From assembly GCA_031213475.1 (NCBI GenBank), contig JARUPZ010000016.1:5027491-5091490 (forward strand): a stretch of 64,000 bases of DNA. Reading direction: 5' to 3'. Origin of the DNA: Nereocystis luetkeana (Eukaryota; Sar; Phaeophyceae; Laminariales; Laminariaceae). Shown piece after piece: positions 40,191 through 51,500 of this stretch. Position 1 is the stretch's first letter, and each line of letters starts with the position of its first letter. The notes below the pieces were generated by a model. It saw nothing but the letters and a program-made list of their open reading frames with translations. It did no database searches and had not been told where the DNA came from. Made by a program: the position numbers and the translations under genes.

Positions 40191-40937
40191 CTCATTCGCG
40201 CAGTTGCTGTCGCTGAAATAGTCTTTTTTTTGGCGGCAATATTTCCCCTCCAAAAGTCTCGCAAGAGGGTTGATGGCCATGTCATCGTGACGAAAACTGT
40301 GTCGGGTACGGTCTTGTCAAGCGTCTACGAGGTGGAAGCGCGCAGCAGCATGGGTTAAAAAAGTTACCGGGGGGGGGGGGGGGGCGGGGACAGTCCGAAA
40401 CCACTGTTGTAGACCCCCAAAACGTTGTACCAGTACTTGGTATGGTATTGTCCCCCATGACCGTGTTCGGTTTTGATTACATTTTATGTATGTTCCCCGT
40501 GGATGGTACCGGTATGATGGGCCATGTTGCGGCCGTGTCGGAGATCTCCTCGCACTGCCGCACGAGCTGCCGAGCACGAGCTGTCGGGCACCACCGCTGC
40601 GCGGGTACCGTGACCCACGCACCCCCCCTTCCGTGTTTCGGTTCGGACGCGTCTCCTGCCGCAGCAGCCTAGCCCGTGCGCGAGGACGGTGCTGTCATAT
40701 ACCGGTACAAAAACTGCAGAGTACAGGACGAGTCATAAGAATCAGAACATCCGATTAACAGGCTGGATTTCTTATTTTGAGAAAGGGTGTGTTGGTGCAC
40801 TAACTCTCGGTGTGACGACTCTCGAATTTCTCTCGAGTCCCCTGCGAATGTCAAGTCAAGCCTGCCTTTCTTCTTATCTCTCCGTTTTGCTCTTTTGTGT
40901 CCTGCACTGCTGCTATAGTCTGCCTTTTTCCCGTCGC

Positions 40938-41062
40938 TTTTGTCCCCCTCAAGTCGCTGAAAAGGATGGATGCATGATGGTGATCTGATGTTCCAAGTCT
41001 TTTGTCCCCCTCAAGTCGCTGAAAAGGATGGATGCATGATGGTGATCTGATGTTCCAAGTCT
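40938..41062. repeat. Perfect tandem duplication, 62-bp unit
   Basis: TGTCCCCCTCAAGTCGCTGA ... GATGTTCCAAGTCTTT occurs twice with no visible difference, so it is recent. Confidence 0.93.
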
Positions 41063-41278
41063 TTTGACAAATGGAAAAATGAAACGTGGCGGCTGCTGTC
41101 TCCATCCACATCCACACCGTTTCTTATGGTGGTGAGGGTACATTTTTTGTTGTTAGATTATTCTTGTCCTCCCTGTAGGCCTGCGCCTCTATACGTGTAC
41201 GATGTACGGAATGTTTTGCTCTTCCTTGGTCATAACTAAGATCCCGGGGTTTGAAAGCACCCCTCCGCCCCCCCCCCC

Positions 41279-41342
41279 ATGGTCATTCGACTACGGCCAT
41301 GCATGAGATCGAGCACATCTCTCCTATCGAATACACCCCCCC
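41279..41342 (+). repeat. Family A element, right-end fragment
   Basis: ATGGTCATTCGACTACGGCC then ATGCATGAGATCGAG ... AATACACCCCCC. Confidence 0.8.
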
Positions 41343-41369
41343 ACCCCTCATTCGACGCTGTCACCCATA

Positions 41370-41615
41370 TGCAATGAATTGCGCACCAGGCGCCGAGGTC
41401 CGCCTCTCAAGCGGTTGCTTCGTAGTAGGGTGCAGCTCACCCTTCGCGCGAACTCGCCAGGCACCAACCACCCGACGCTTCGCGAAGCCTGGTGGCAAGC
41501 TATCAATGTCGGACCTGGTCGGTGAAAACCCGAACGTTCTCCGTCCCGGCTGTGTAGGGATGCGAGGGTCTGTTGGTCATACGACTACGGCCATGCATGA
41601 CGACGAGTACCCCTC
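41370..41615 (+). repeat. Family A element, near full length
   Basis: It runs from GCGCACCAGGCGCCGAGGTC then CGCCTCTCAAGCGG to GACGAGTACCCC and a C run, with ACCCGACGCTTCGCGAAGCC and GGGATGCGAGGGTCTGTTGG inside. It lies just right of the fragment at 41279, in the same orientation. Confidence 0.86.
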
Positions 41616-41837
41616 CCCCCCCCCATGACACCCGCCCTGTCTATTACGGCGGTGCTGCATATTTTTTTGCCCCATCTCTGGGCTCAGAGGTAACTTGTTT
41701 CGAAAACAAGCGACGATTACGGCATCGATGCATGCCCTGGCCGCTATATATATACCAGGTATAATATACGTGCGTCTGCAAAAAGGGTACGGGTCGTGGC
41801 AGAAGCGCAACGTGGGGGTATTTTATTTTTTTAACCG

Positions 41838-41946
41838 AGGCATTTCTTCCACTCCAGAGTTGTTGGAGCCTGTCCTGCGACCACGGACTGCATTGTATTG
41901 CGGCGATGAGTTAATGTGAGAACAACAACAACAACAACAACAACAT
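41838..41946 (+). repeat. (AAC)n-tailed repeat, copy with the longest tail
   Basis: TTCTTCCACTCCAGAGTTGT ... GGCGATGAGTTAATGTGAGA then about nine AAC units. Confidence 0.8.
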
Positions 41947-41998
41947 GTATACTTCGCATAGGACTTGTGCACAGGTGGTGAGTTCTTAACCCTTTCAA

Positions 41999-42089
41999 CC
42001 CTGTTAGAACTGCAGTACCGTTTTTGGGGGCAATCCGCTCAAATTTTCAGTAGTTTGTCCCCAAAACGGGACTGCGGTGCTGAAAAGGG
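41999..42089. mobile_element. piggyBac-like MITE, copy 4
   Basis: CCCTGTTAGAACTGCAGTAC ... GTCCCCAAAACGGGACTGCG then GTGCTGAAAAGGG. A second CCCTTT preceded by TTAA lies ten bases to the left. A degenerate relative follows at 42142-42218. Confidence 0.78.
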
Positions 42090-42449
42090 TGAAGGAAAGG
42101 ACCGAGCTTGTACCGCCGAACCCTTGTATTAATAGTACTGCTGTCCCGCTTGGGCGACAGACCACTATAATTACAACCAGTCTGCCCCCGAAATGGGACT
42201 GCAGTCCTTGAAAAGGGGGCTCTCAGATAGCACACCCATCTGCTATCGGACGGAGTTCCACGCTGATTTTGTTTTTCTCGAAAACGGGGAAGGGTGCGAA
42301 CAACCGAGCGATGTGTCTATGGAAAGACATCTCGACGACACAATTTCCCGACGAAGATCGCCTTTTTCGTGTGTGTGTGCTTTCCCGCCCCCCTAGTTTC
42401 GGGGAAACTATAGTCTCGGAAGTTCATCCCGGGGAGGTTGTGCTCTCTT

Positions 42450-42545
42450 GCTCGTTATACGGTATATATATTATATACATTATATTATATATATACCAGG
42501 CAGTACGAACCCTTTTGAGCTTTTGAGCTTTTGAGCTTTTGAGCC
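42450..42545. repeat. AT-rich tract and TTTTGAGC tandem repeat
   Basis: TATATATTATATACATTATA is followed by four TTTTGAGC units at about 42512-42543. Confidence 0.75.
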
Positions 42546-43293
42546 CTTCGAAGGTCGGCGACTAACCAGAACTGCAGTACAGCAGTATCACGAGTGCAGC
42601 GTCAGCCACGCGTATATACATCATGACAGCAAGAGAAACGAAAAAATAAACACCTGTGAGATCGAGGGTTCCGTCGAAACTTACAATATTTGCTCATGAG
42701 CTGCGTGTGACGTGTGATACGTCCGATCGCGCGTACTGCGTACTCGTACGGGTTTTTATATGGCCTCGTGGAGGATATCGTGCGGTCAAAACTTCCCGTG
42801 TACGAGTAGGACAAAGGCTGAAGCTGCAGGACTCAGGGAGCGTGTAGGGGGAAGACACAAATACTGTAGTACCGGAGTGCTCCGTCCGCTTGGACTCGTG
42901 CGCTTGGACTCGGTGCACTTGGGCTCGGTGCACGCGTGCAACACTCTCGCTTTGCGTGACACTGCTGTATATGCTTGTAGTGCTCGTACGCGCGATCGAA
43001 GTACCACGCAACAGCTTGCAAAGATGAGCTTCGACGATATCGCCCTCAATCTCACAGCTGTTTTGTGTGTGCGTGCTTTTAAAATATTCATAAGTATGCT
43101 CGTGCCGCTGCAGATCGCTCACCCTAGACGGCTGGCGTGACACCCCGCTCTTTTCAGCGCCTTTGACGTTGTACGCGGACCCCGAACGAGTCGATGGTAC
43201 CTTACACCGGTAACCCGCTAGGTAACACGGCCCCCATAATAAGATGAGTTTCCGAGACAACTTTTCGCCGATGGTAATCCTCTTGGGGCTAGA

Positions 43294-43382
43294 CCTTGTT
43301 AGGACTGCAGTCCCGTGTAGGAGACAAACTACTCAGAAGTTGGCTGGTTAGTCCCCAAAACGGGACTGAGGTCCTAAAAGGG
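43294..43382. mobile_element. piggyBac-like MITE, copy 5
   Basis: CCTTGTTAGGACTGCAGTCC ... GTCCCCAAAACGGGACTGAG then GTCCTAAAAGGG. A much decayed relative lies at 43728-43850. Confidence 0.8.
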
Positions 43383-43450
43383 CTAAACGGGGAAAAATTC
43401 TGGCGATGAAAAAGTGACGTACATTACAGCGACGGCCACTGCGTGATTGA

Positions 43451-43556
43451 AAATGGGGAGGTGATGTATGTGGCACAAGCTGGTGTCCGAGGTGTACAGA
43501 GAAAAATGGGGAGGTGATGTATATGGCACAAGCTGGTGTCCGAGGTGTAGAGAGAG
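43451..43556. repeat. Tandem duplication, 52-bp unit
   Basis: AAAATGGGGAGGTGATGTAT ... CTGGTGTCCGAGGTGTA occurs twice with two or three differences. Confidence 0.9.
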
Positions 43557-43904
43557 AAGGAGAGAAAAAAAGAGCCGTACGTACGGCTTCGGGCGCCGAG
43601 ATTCTCCCCTACCCGTGTCGGTGGGCGCTCACGCTGCTGCTGGTAGACGGTTCAATGGTTGACAACGCCAGAGTTATTAGCCATTGGTTTGGTCGCTATA
43701 TATCTCGGCGTCCCAGAAGGGATGTTACCCTTCCACATAGGGCAAAAATCTGCAGAAGCCCCGTGCTAGGGACAAACTGCTCAAGAATTCGACTTTGGTC
43801 TGTCCTTCCCCCCCCCCCAAAACGGGACTGCAGTTTTGCGCTATAAGGGTTGGGCTTTGGAAACGTCTCTTACAGCTGTACTGCTGTACCTGGTATTATT
43901 ATTA

Positions 43905-44003
43905 CGGGGGACCATAGTTAATAGGTCCTATGGTTTACACAAGAACCTATATATTTGACCATTTTTACTAACAATATTCGGTCCTATTAACTATGGTCCC
44001 CCG
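43905..44003. mobile_element. TA-MITE copy 7, 99 bp
   Basis: TA|CGGGGGACCATAGTTAAT and ATTAACTATGGTCCCCCG; the right TA has become AA. A TACCTGGTA motif lies 12 bases outside the left end. Confidence 0.9.
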
Positions 44004-44299
44004 AAATAGTGGTATTTTCGATAACAAGGGTGGGCAAGCAAGCACGACGAAAAAAGCGTGGCTTTGGATGGATCTCTACGGAAAGAAAAAAATGCGTGAA
44101 CTCGTCGATCGGCGTTTGTTTTTTCACGCCCTCCCCGTTGCGGAGAAGATGAGCTTTGAGTCCGAAGGGGGGGGGGGGGGGGGGTATCTTGCGTGGTACC
44201 AGGGGTATACGGTATTTGCTGATGGTGTGTAAGCAGTGTTGGCGTATGTTGTAATTACAGCAGTACCTGGTATTCATTTTATTTTTTAGACAACAGGCA

Positions 44300-44720
44300 G
44301 TATTGTGTTGTATTGTGTATACATATTATACAGCTATTCATCACTTTGTACCACTCGTACTCTCTTGTCCAGCTCTTGTCGTCTTCGTGTGTATGCTGGT
44401 GCGGCAGTATCGGGTTGCGTTGTATATTGTACGCATAATATGTACGTACAAACCTGGTGTGCCAGACCAGGTTCACTTGTATTCTCCTGTCCAGCTCTGG
44501 TAAGTTTCATGTATTCACAGCCGCGTTGTATTGTGTATTGTACATACATACGCGCAAACCTAGTGTGCCAGTTCAATGTATTGTACTCTCCTGCCCAGCT
44601 CTCGTAGTATTCATGTATTTAGCGGCGCTCCGTTGTATTGTGCGCTGTACATGTATTCATGTGTATGCTTCGTATGTATGGCACTCTCCTGTCCAGGTCC
44701 TGTAAATGCCAGGTATTCAT
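44300..44720. repeat. Diverged tandem array, 100-120 bp unit, four copies
   Basis: The block CTCTCCTGTCCAGCTCTCGT recurs at about 44364, 44485, 44590 and 44688, each followed by GTTGTATTGTGTATTGTACA-like sequence. Confidence 0.75.
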
Positions 44721-45339
44721 GTATGTACCAGGTATACAGCGGTAACGTGTCGTATTCGTGTGGTGCACGTACCTATTTATTTTCAAGTATTTTCATCTCT
44801 CTGTACGAATCGCTCTTGCTCTCCTCTCTAGCCAGCTCAACACTTTCGGCACCCCCGATGTTTGCCAGCGGAACTTGCACCTGGTACGACGTAGTCTTGC
44901 AGTACGCCCAACCCTCCCCGAGTAGTGCTAGCCCGCAGCAGGTGTACGGGCATACAGCAGGAGTGACCCCTCTTCAACGTCGGTGTGTGCTATATATCAG
45001 GCCAAATACACCGGCAGTAAAGCGGGCATCGGCAATATTCTCCGCACACTACTGCTGCCACACTCCTCAAATCCCGTCTGTGCCAAGCGATTTCACCAGC
45101 AGTATATCGGGCGCCGGCGCTATCGAGGGATCGGACCCCTACTGCTGTATACTTTGCACGTAGGACAACGCTGCCTGCGCCCGTGTGGCACGATTGGTTA
45201 CGATGTGTACGAGTCCTTGCTTTTGTAGGGCATCAACTTTTTTTTCGTCCCCCCAATCATGGGTTGGGCCGATTTCAACCCGATTTTGTGTGTACCTCTG
45301 GAGCGTTGGGTTTGCCCAGGGGTGGTGCGATCTGTTCTT

Positions 45340-45545
45340 CACCGCTAGATTTTTTCTAGAGCGGGAAGGGGTTTGCCAATACCGAACAAAGGAGAGGCGT
45401 TTTTCGGGGAGACCTGGTCGAGAGGAGAGCCTTCCGAGAAATAGAATGTTCGACTTCAGCACCCACCTTGTTACCGGTGCCGAGAAATACGAGCGTGGAA
45501 AAACGACCACACCCCTGTGTGCGAACTCAAGTCTCTCTCTTGAGG
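45340..45545. mobile_element. Family H remnant
   Basis: CCAATACCGAACAAAGGAGA ... GAGAGCCTTCCGAGAAATAG ... CGAGAAATACGAGCGTGGAA. It shares blocks with 28606-28920 and 38265-38690. Confidence 0.5.
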
Positions 45546-45659
45546 TACATCCGTCACGTTTTTCCGTCCATTTTTTTGCTCTGTTAAGTCCCGAGGGGGT
45601 TTTAAGTCGCACAAAATGGACAAAGCCCTGGTCATCACGGGCCACAGGTGTACACCAGT

Positions 45660-45758
45660 TTTGTTTGTTTTTTTGTTCTAGCTGGTTTGTCCTGTGACCA
45701 CGGGCTACACATTTGGGACTTGAGTTAATGTGAGAACAACAACAACAATAACCCCTTC
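45660..45758 (+). repeat. (AAC)n-tailed repeat, diverged copy
   Basis: GTTTGTCCTGTGACCACGGG ... ACTTGAGTTAATGTGAGAAC then AAC repeats. Confidence 0.62.
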
Positions 45759-45964
45759 TTCCCCCTAGCGCACAAAAGGTACCAGGAGATGGCAAAGCAA
45801 TTTCGGCCTCCTTCGGGCGACCTTTTAGGAACTCCCCGTAGTAAAGCTTACGTACATATATATAAACATATATCACACATTCCTTTTCGGTCTAGACGGT
45901 CGTCCGCATGAGGCCCGAAGCTGGCGTTGTTTCCTATCATGTTTGCTGGCACAGCAGTACCGCT

Positions 45965-46040
45965 CTTTCCGGAAATATAGAAATCGCTTGGTGTTGATAT
46001 TCGTCTCTGAACGCTCCTAATATTTCCGCCCCGAGAGGCA
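45965..46040. repeat. Short inverted-repeat element, family F
   Basis: GGAAATATAGAAATCGCTTG then GTGTTGATATTCG ... CGCTCCTAATATTTCCGCCC. The outer arms are complementary. Confidence 0.6.
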
Positions 46041-46462
46041 AAAGAGATTGTAAAGGATGCCTTTTTTTTTGCCGCCCAGTGGGTTGGTTGATTCAGCCTC
46101 TTCCCTATTAATAGTGCCCTTCGGTTTTCATCTGCTTTTTACTTTTTACAGCGGCATCAGTAGATACTGCTGTCGTAGTACATATCGTATATTTAGTAGT
46201 ATCTACCACACTTAACAGCCATTTTCGAGTCGTGTCTTCTGTGTTGGGATAATAAGATATACGGCGGAGGGGGTGTCGCCCGAGTCGTACGAGTATGTGT
46301 CTTGATGGGGTCATAGCGTCGACCTCGTATAAATATTCTCCGAAAAAAACACCTATAAACAGCAGTGTTTCGTAGGAGTAACGCTTGCCGAGGGAAAACA
46401 GAAAAAAACAGCGCGGAGAGATACGGTGGGAGCTCACCCGAGCCTCTGATGCTTCACTCTTA

Positions 46463-46561
46463 CGGGGGACCATAGTAAATAGGACCTACGGTACACACAA
46501 AAACCTACATATTTCCCTATTTTTACGAACAATATTTGGTCCTGTTTACTACGGTCCCCCG
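46463..46561. mobile_element. TA-MITE copy 8, 99 bp
   Basis: TA|CGGGGGACCATAGTAAAT and GTTTACTACGGTCCCCCG|TA, with both TA duplications intact. Confidence 0.92.
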
Positions 46562-46738
46562 TAATATAACGTTAATATTGATATATACATCATGAACATT
46601 TTAACGGTAGCGTACGAGTCTGTGCTGCCTGCCGCCCGGCTGAGACGCTATTAATAAGACCCGCCCGGCCCCTTTGTGCCTTTTTTGTGCTCCCCTGCCC
46701 CCTGCACATTTTATTGCTTCTTTCAATGGCAACTATTA

Positions 46739-46837
46739 CGGGGGACCATAGTTAATAGGACCCAATAGTGTTTGTAAAAATGGTTAAATATATAGGTTTT
46801 TATGCATACCATAGGTTCCATTAACTATGGTCCCCCG
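46739..46837. mobile_element. TA-MITE copy 9, 99 bp, inverted interior
   Basis: TA|CGGGGGACCATAGTTAAT and ATTAACTATGGTCCCCCG|TA. The interior is inverted relative to copy 8, which lies 177 bp away. Confidence 0.92.
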
Positions 46838-47244
46838 TAAATATAAATAGCGGCAGTTACGGCAATTTTACGAATACATCGCGTAACATGAACGTAAAAC
46901 TCTTGTGGGCTACCTGCGACCGGTTAAAAACACTTCAGCTACGTATTGTACTCGTACTCCATCGCACTTTACGACTGACTTGATTCATCATCGACGGCTG
47001 GCGCTGGAGGTGCGATAGAGTTTTTTTTTCATTGATGGTGTGATAATCGTACGCCCTTCTTCCTATGTACCGTTAGTCGTCGCGTGACTGGGGTTTTCTG
47101 TTGTACGAGGCGCTTTTGTTGAAAACCTCGTCGTGCCCTTCCTTCGTTCCTTCGTTCCTTCCTTCCTTCCCGCTGAAAACGTTTTGCCGGGTACGGTGTA
47201 CATCACACAATACGCACGTGCTCGTAAAAACAAATGGGATGTCA

Positions 47245-48070
47245 GGCCGTTTCCTATGCGGTTCGATTTTTGAGCTTCAGATTTTGGCCCGATCGCATTT
47301 TCAGATGTGAAGTTGGCAAATCGAAACAGCCTTCCTATGCAGAAAAGTCAGATTTATTGTGTGTGTAGAGATTTGGGCAAACGCCGAGACCACCTGCTGT
47401 TTTTGTGGTTTGGCGCCGCGAAGAGACGCGCTGGGTGCGCTGCACTGCGCGTAGGACCCAAGCGTCCGAGCCAAGGCTGACCACCTCTGGTCTGGCGGCG
47501 AAGAGACGTGGCGAGTGCGCTAGAGCCACCTGTCTTGGTATTTTGGGTTCCATGTTGTGACTGACTGCTGCTGCTGCTGCTGCTGCTGCTGCAGCTGCTG
47601 TACAGCAGTGTGCTGTACAGCAGTGTATTCTACGTACAAGTACTCGTACGTATCCTCGGAGAGGTGCGTGCCGAGTGCGCTTCTCTTGGTCTCTAGGCCC
47701 GAGCCCGCGCCAGGCGACTGACGTTTGGCCACGGAGGGTCGCGCCGCCCGCCGCCCGAGCGTTGGGCGCCAAGCGACGCCGCTATACAGCTGTGTCACCT
47801 TCCAACTCATCGATCGTTCTGCTGCTGTTTGCTGTCATGGATAACATCTTGAATTTAGAGAGCATGCCATTTTTCGATTTGAAAATCTGATGACCCAGGG
47901 TCGTCGTCGGATTTTGGCCCAAAATCCGACGACTTGGGTCATCGGATTCTCAAATCGAAAAAAATTCCGGTCGGATTTTGCATATTTCGACTGCATAAGC
48001 AGGGTCATTCGTTTTTGAGATAAAAAAATACAAATCTGAAGCTCGAAATCAAACCGCATAGGAAACAGCC
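47245..48070. mobile_element. DNA transposon-like element, 826 bp, with TCA duplications
   Basis: Inverted ends of about 38 bp (GGCCGTTTCCTATGCGGTTC at the left; complement of GAAATCAAACCGCATAGGAA at the right) are flanked by TCA at 47242-47244 and 48071-48073. Three-base duplications and GG(C/G)..GTTT-type ends fit the PIF/Harbinger group loosely. Inside are a (CTG)9 tract at 47565-47592 and a long palindrome at 47876-47960. No transposase is seen. Confidence 0.65.
47876..47960. repeat. 85-bp near-perfect palindrome
   Basis: Arms GTCGTCGGATTTTGG and CCAAAATCCGACGAC are perfect at the centre, extended outward by GATTTGAAAATCTGATGACC and GGGTCATCGGATTCTCAAAT. It lies inside the TCA-flanked element. 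Confidence 0.88.
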
Positions 48071-48275
48071 TCAGTCTAAGTCTCAAGCCACCATTTTTCT
48101 TTTTTCGCTGACTGCAACTCAACTGCTTCTATACATACCAGGTACGTCGTAGGTACGTACAAGGACACAATTCATACCTGGTGTATAAATTGTCAAAAAA
48201 AACTAAAAACAAAAAACGGAGGCGGGGCGGGAGGGGGGGGGATGGGGTGTACTCATTATCATTCATGGGAGGGGG

Positions 48276-48303
<28 letters not shown>
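48276..48303. repeat. (AT)n microsatellite
   Basis: About 14 AT units, just 5' of the first exon recognised in the DUSP-like gene. A short TGTACTCATTATCATTCATG fragment of family A lies immediately to its left. Confidence 0.85.
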
Positions 48304-48306
<3 letters not shown>

Positions 48307-48458
48307 TATGTATGTATACGTACATATGCGACAACACGATTTTCCTCCCTAGCCGCTCTCTCTCTCTCAAAAGTTTTTTCTTTCGTTTTTTGTTGCTTCC
48401 GCATTTGAAAAAAAAAATGTGTGTATCTTTGTTCGCTTCGTGTTGTTTTTCGCCACAG

Positions 48459-48572
48459 GATGGCGACGCGTGGTACGTGGTGGAAGCGGCGTGGGTTCAG
48501 CGATGGCTGGCGTTCATTCAGGGGGACGACGCGTCTAAGAAACCCGGGCCGATAAGAAACGAGACCCTCCTG
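48459..48572 (+). CDS. DUSP-like exon, first half
   Basis: Acceptor TTTTTCGCCACAG|GAT and consensus donor CTCCTG|GTGAGA, 38 codons, phase 0 at both ends. It encodes DGDAWYVVEAAWVQRWLAFI then QGDDASKKPGPIRNETLL. The PGPI(R)N..LL signature is the diagnostic part of DUSP domains. Confidence 0.72.
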
Positions 48573-51500
48573 GTGAGAAGCACAAAACGAGCAACACGAA
48601 CTTTCCGGCGTCGACGAGGCATCGCCTGTGTGTCTGTGTGTGTGGAGCGGAGTTCCGAAACGAGGGCGCCCGGGACGGGCCGGGACGGACGGGGACAGAG
48701 GCGACGACCTGAATGTTTCCGAGAGAGAACAACCTCGCCTACCGCGGTGCCAACAAGCGTTGCGTGGTTTGGATCAATAACCGTGTGGTTTTCGGCACGT
48801 ATATTCATGATTATGTACCGCGTGCGTTTGTGTGTGTGTGTGTGTGTGTGTTTTTCCTCGGTAAAATGTCGCGTGCGTTTGATATACATACGTTGTACAA
48901 AGCGTGGTTTTCTGTAACGTACCCCGTCGCTTGTGTACAATGTAAAATGCAGCTTCGTTACCTCAAGACTCCCCGTGGGTTCGGCTGAAGGCGTAACTTG
49001 AACGGAGGTGATTTCTGTCATCAAGTTTCGAGATCTCGGCTGGTGTGCCGGCCACTCCCCCACTCGTCTATGGCCGTCCAAACTACGGCCATGCATGATA
49101 ATGAGTACACCCCCCCCCCCACCCCCTTCCCCTGCTCTCCCTCCTCCTCTCACCCCTTACCACCCTCCCCGTTGCCCTCACCCCCTCCCCCCTCAGCTCC
49201 CTCTCACCCCCCCCCCCCCCCCCACCCACCCCACCCTCCCTGCCCTCCCTGCCCTCCTGTCGCACTCAGTGCCACAACACGGAGACGAAGACGTGGGGGC
49301 CGAAACCGTTGCTGCGAGCGGCACGGAGAGAACACATGGGACACTACCGAAGGGTGAACGAGCACGTCTGGGCGCTCTGGGTTGGGTCTTACGCTGGGAG
49401 CGGCCCGGCCCTCTGGGTGGTGAGCTAAAATATGCATAAAAGTGTGCACACGTATGCGTGTATCTGTATGCCTCCTTTTCGTTTTCCACGGTACAAAATC
49501 TAGAGACCTGGTGCTATTGTATACGATACAAGAGTGAGTATATAATGGCATAATATTTTTCGGAGGCCCTTAAAACCCCTGTTTTGGGAATTCAGAGAGG
49601 AAAATTATCGTCATTTTTTTTCTGGAGGCTCCGTTCCTTAACCCCTCTTTTGGGACTTCAGAGTGGAAAATTGTCGTCATTTTTTTTTTTTTTTTCGGAG
49701 ACTCCATTCCTCAACCCCTGTTTTGGGAATTCACATGGGAAAAATATCGTCGTTTGTTTTTTTCGGAGGCTCTGTTTCTTAACCCCTCTTCTGGGAATTC
49801 GAAGGGGAAAAAGATCGACAAAAAAAAGTGACGATTATTACAGCACCGGCCGCTGCGTGCTTGGGGGGAGTTCCAATGCAATAAATCGCACGGCACGGGG
49901 GCAAAATATGACCCTCCCTACCCGGAGTGCATGGGCGCTAGCGCTGCTCGTAGGGGGTGGATCACACCAAAGTAATCAAACCATTGGTTTGGTCGCTATG
50001 TCGGGAGGGGGGGGGTCCCCAAGGACTGCAATCCCGTTTTGGGGGCAAACCTCTCAAAATTCTGAGTAGATATGTTGCCCCCCAAAAGGGATCCCGGCCC
50101 TATATTAAATAAAGGGTTGAGAGGAGCTGCAGCACCTGATATTTGCTGAAAAAAAAGGTAAGTCTGATACTCAATTAGCATGGGCTATAGCTATATCTCA
50201 AGTGTTCGCGAAGAATCTTGGTGGGAACTAGTTTCGGTCGGTTGTTTTTCCGGCCTGTTTCCTACCGTCAAAACTACCGTCAAAACTGACCCCAACTCAT
50301 GGAAGCTTCCTAATAGTCACAACCTGACCCGAAAACAGTTCGGTCAGAAGTGGAGTTTTGGCCACCTTTTGCTAAATATTATTGGGGTTGGGTTAAATTA
50401 TTCAGAGATTTTCACGGATCATGACCCCAACCCGTGGGTCGGGTCAGGAAGGGTTCGAAATCTCACGGGTCGGGTTGGGTCGGGTTCGGCCGGGTCAGAA
50501 GGTCTTGATGTTACACGGGTCGGGCCCGGTCCCCGTTACCCGACCCGACCCGACCCGCGAAGTTCGACCCGGGCCGACCCGACCCGTGAACAGCCATGAA
50601 ATGATCTCTTTAGAAATCGGTTCATGGGCTGGGGCCATGTTAGATGGTAGGAAACAGACCGCAAGAAACCCGAACCAAATTGGTTCCGACCAAATTCCTC
50701 GCAAACACTCTAGAAGTACAGTTTGTACCTGGTACATCGCATGCGAGGGTATTGGGTACCTTTCGAGTCGTGGAGAATCCGGCGATAAGAAAGTCTGCTG
50801 CAGGGTTAAGAATAGGGAGCCGGGGGCCAGCATCGCTGTAACACCCGGCTAGGTAGATGGACCACCCGGCTAGGTAGATGGACCAAGTCCGATAACAAAG
50901 GGAAGAAACAGAGTGCCCCTACGTGCGTCGTGGTCGGCGGCGATCCCAAGCTGCAGTCACAGGTTACGGTCCACGTAAGGGCCTGCATGCCTACGTATCA
51001 GTAGTAAACCTGTGGATAGGTTGCACTGGCGAACCCCAGACATTCAAGTTACGCGCATGCGTATGGGGCAGTTTGTACCCCGCCGATGTTGATTCATCCA
51101 GAGCCCGTTCCGTGCGCCATGTGTTACGAGGGAAAGGGGGACCGGAAGTCATATAGCACGGGGACGTATCATCCCCTTACCCCTCGTTAGCAGTGCACCC
51201 ACGTTTAGGTGGGACACACTTCTTGGGTTTAGTGTGGGATCAGTCTTCCAGTGAAAAAAAGGTTAATATTGTGTAACCTCTGCAGATGTACCAGGTATGT
51301 CTGTACCCTTGTTTGGGTGACCTTTTAGTCGAAGTTTGACTGAGGTTCACTCTCGGAAGCTGCCAAGCTCGTTACCGTGCCAACATGCATCAATGGGGGG
51401 CGAGAGAGGGGTCGGGGGGTGGGGGATGAGGGGTGGGGGGGCATGCACCTGAGCTTTGAAATGTTGTCTCTCTCCGATACGCTGTGACGAGGTTCGGATC

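Larger units (their letters stand above)
23733..48458. other. Repeat-rich, exon-poor region
   Basis: About 24.7 kb in which no open frame is backed by splice sites and protein-like composition. Several frames look mildly coding (for example 44983-45228) but cannot be supported. The region is AT-richer than its flanks and is filled by the MITE, SINE, family A, (AAC)n-tailed and minisatellite repeats listed separately, with dense TACC(A/T)GGTA and TATTAATA motifs. It is either intergenic or an exceptionally long intron linking the plus-strand exons at 23732 and 48459, whose phases (0 and 0) would permit it. Confidence 0.5.

Noticed and set aside
44983-45228. Plus-strand gene fragment (YQAKYTGSKAGIGNIL...)
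   Set aside because: Protein-like in parts but two overlapping frames look equally good and no splice site or repeat context supports either.
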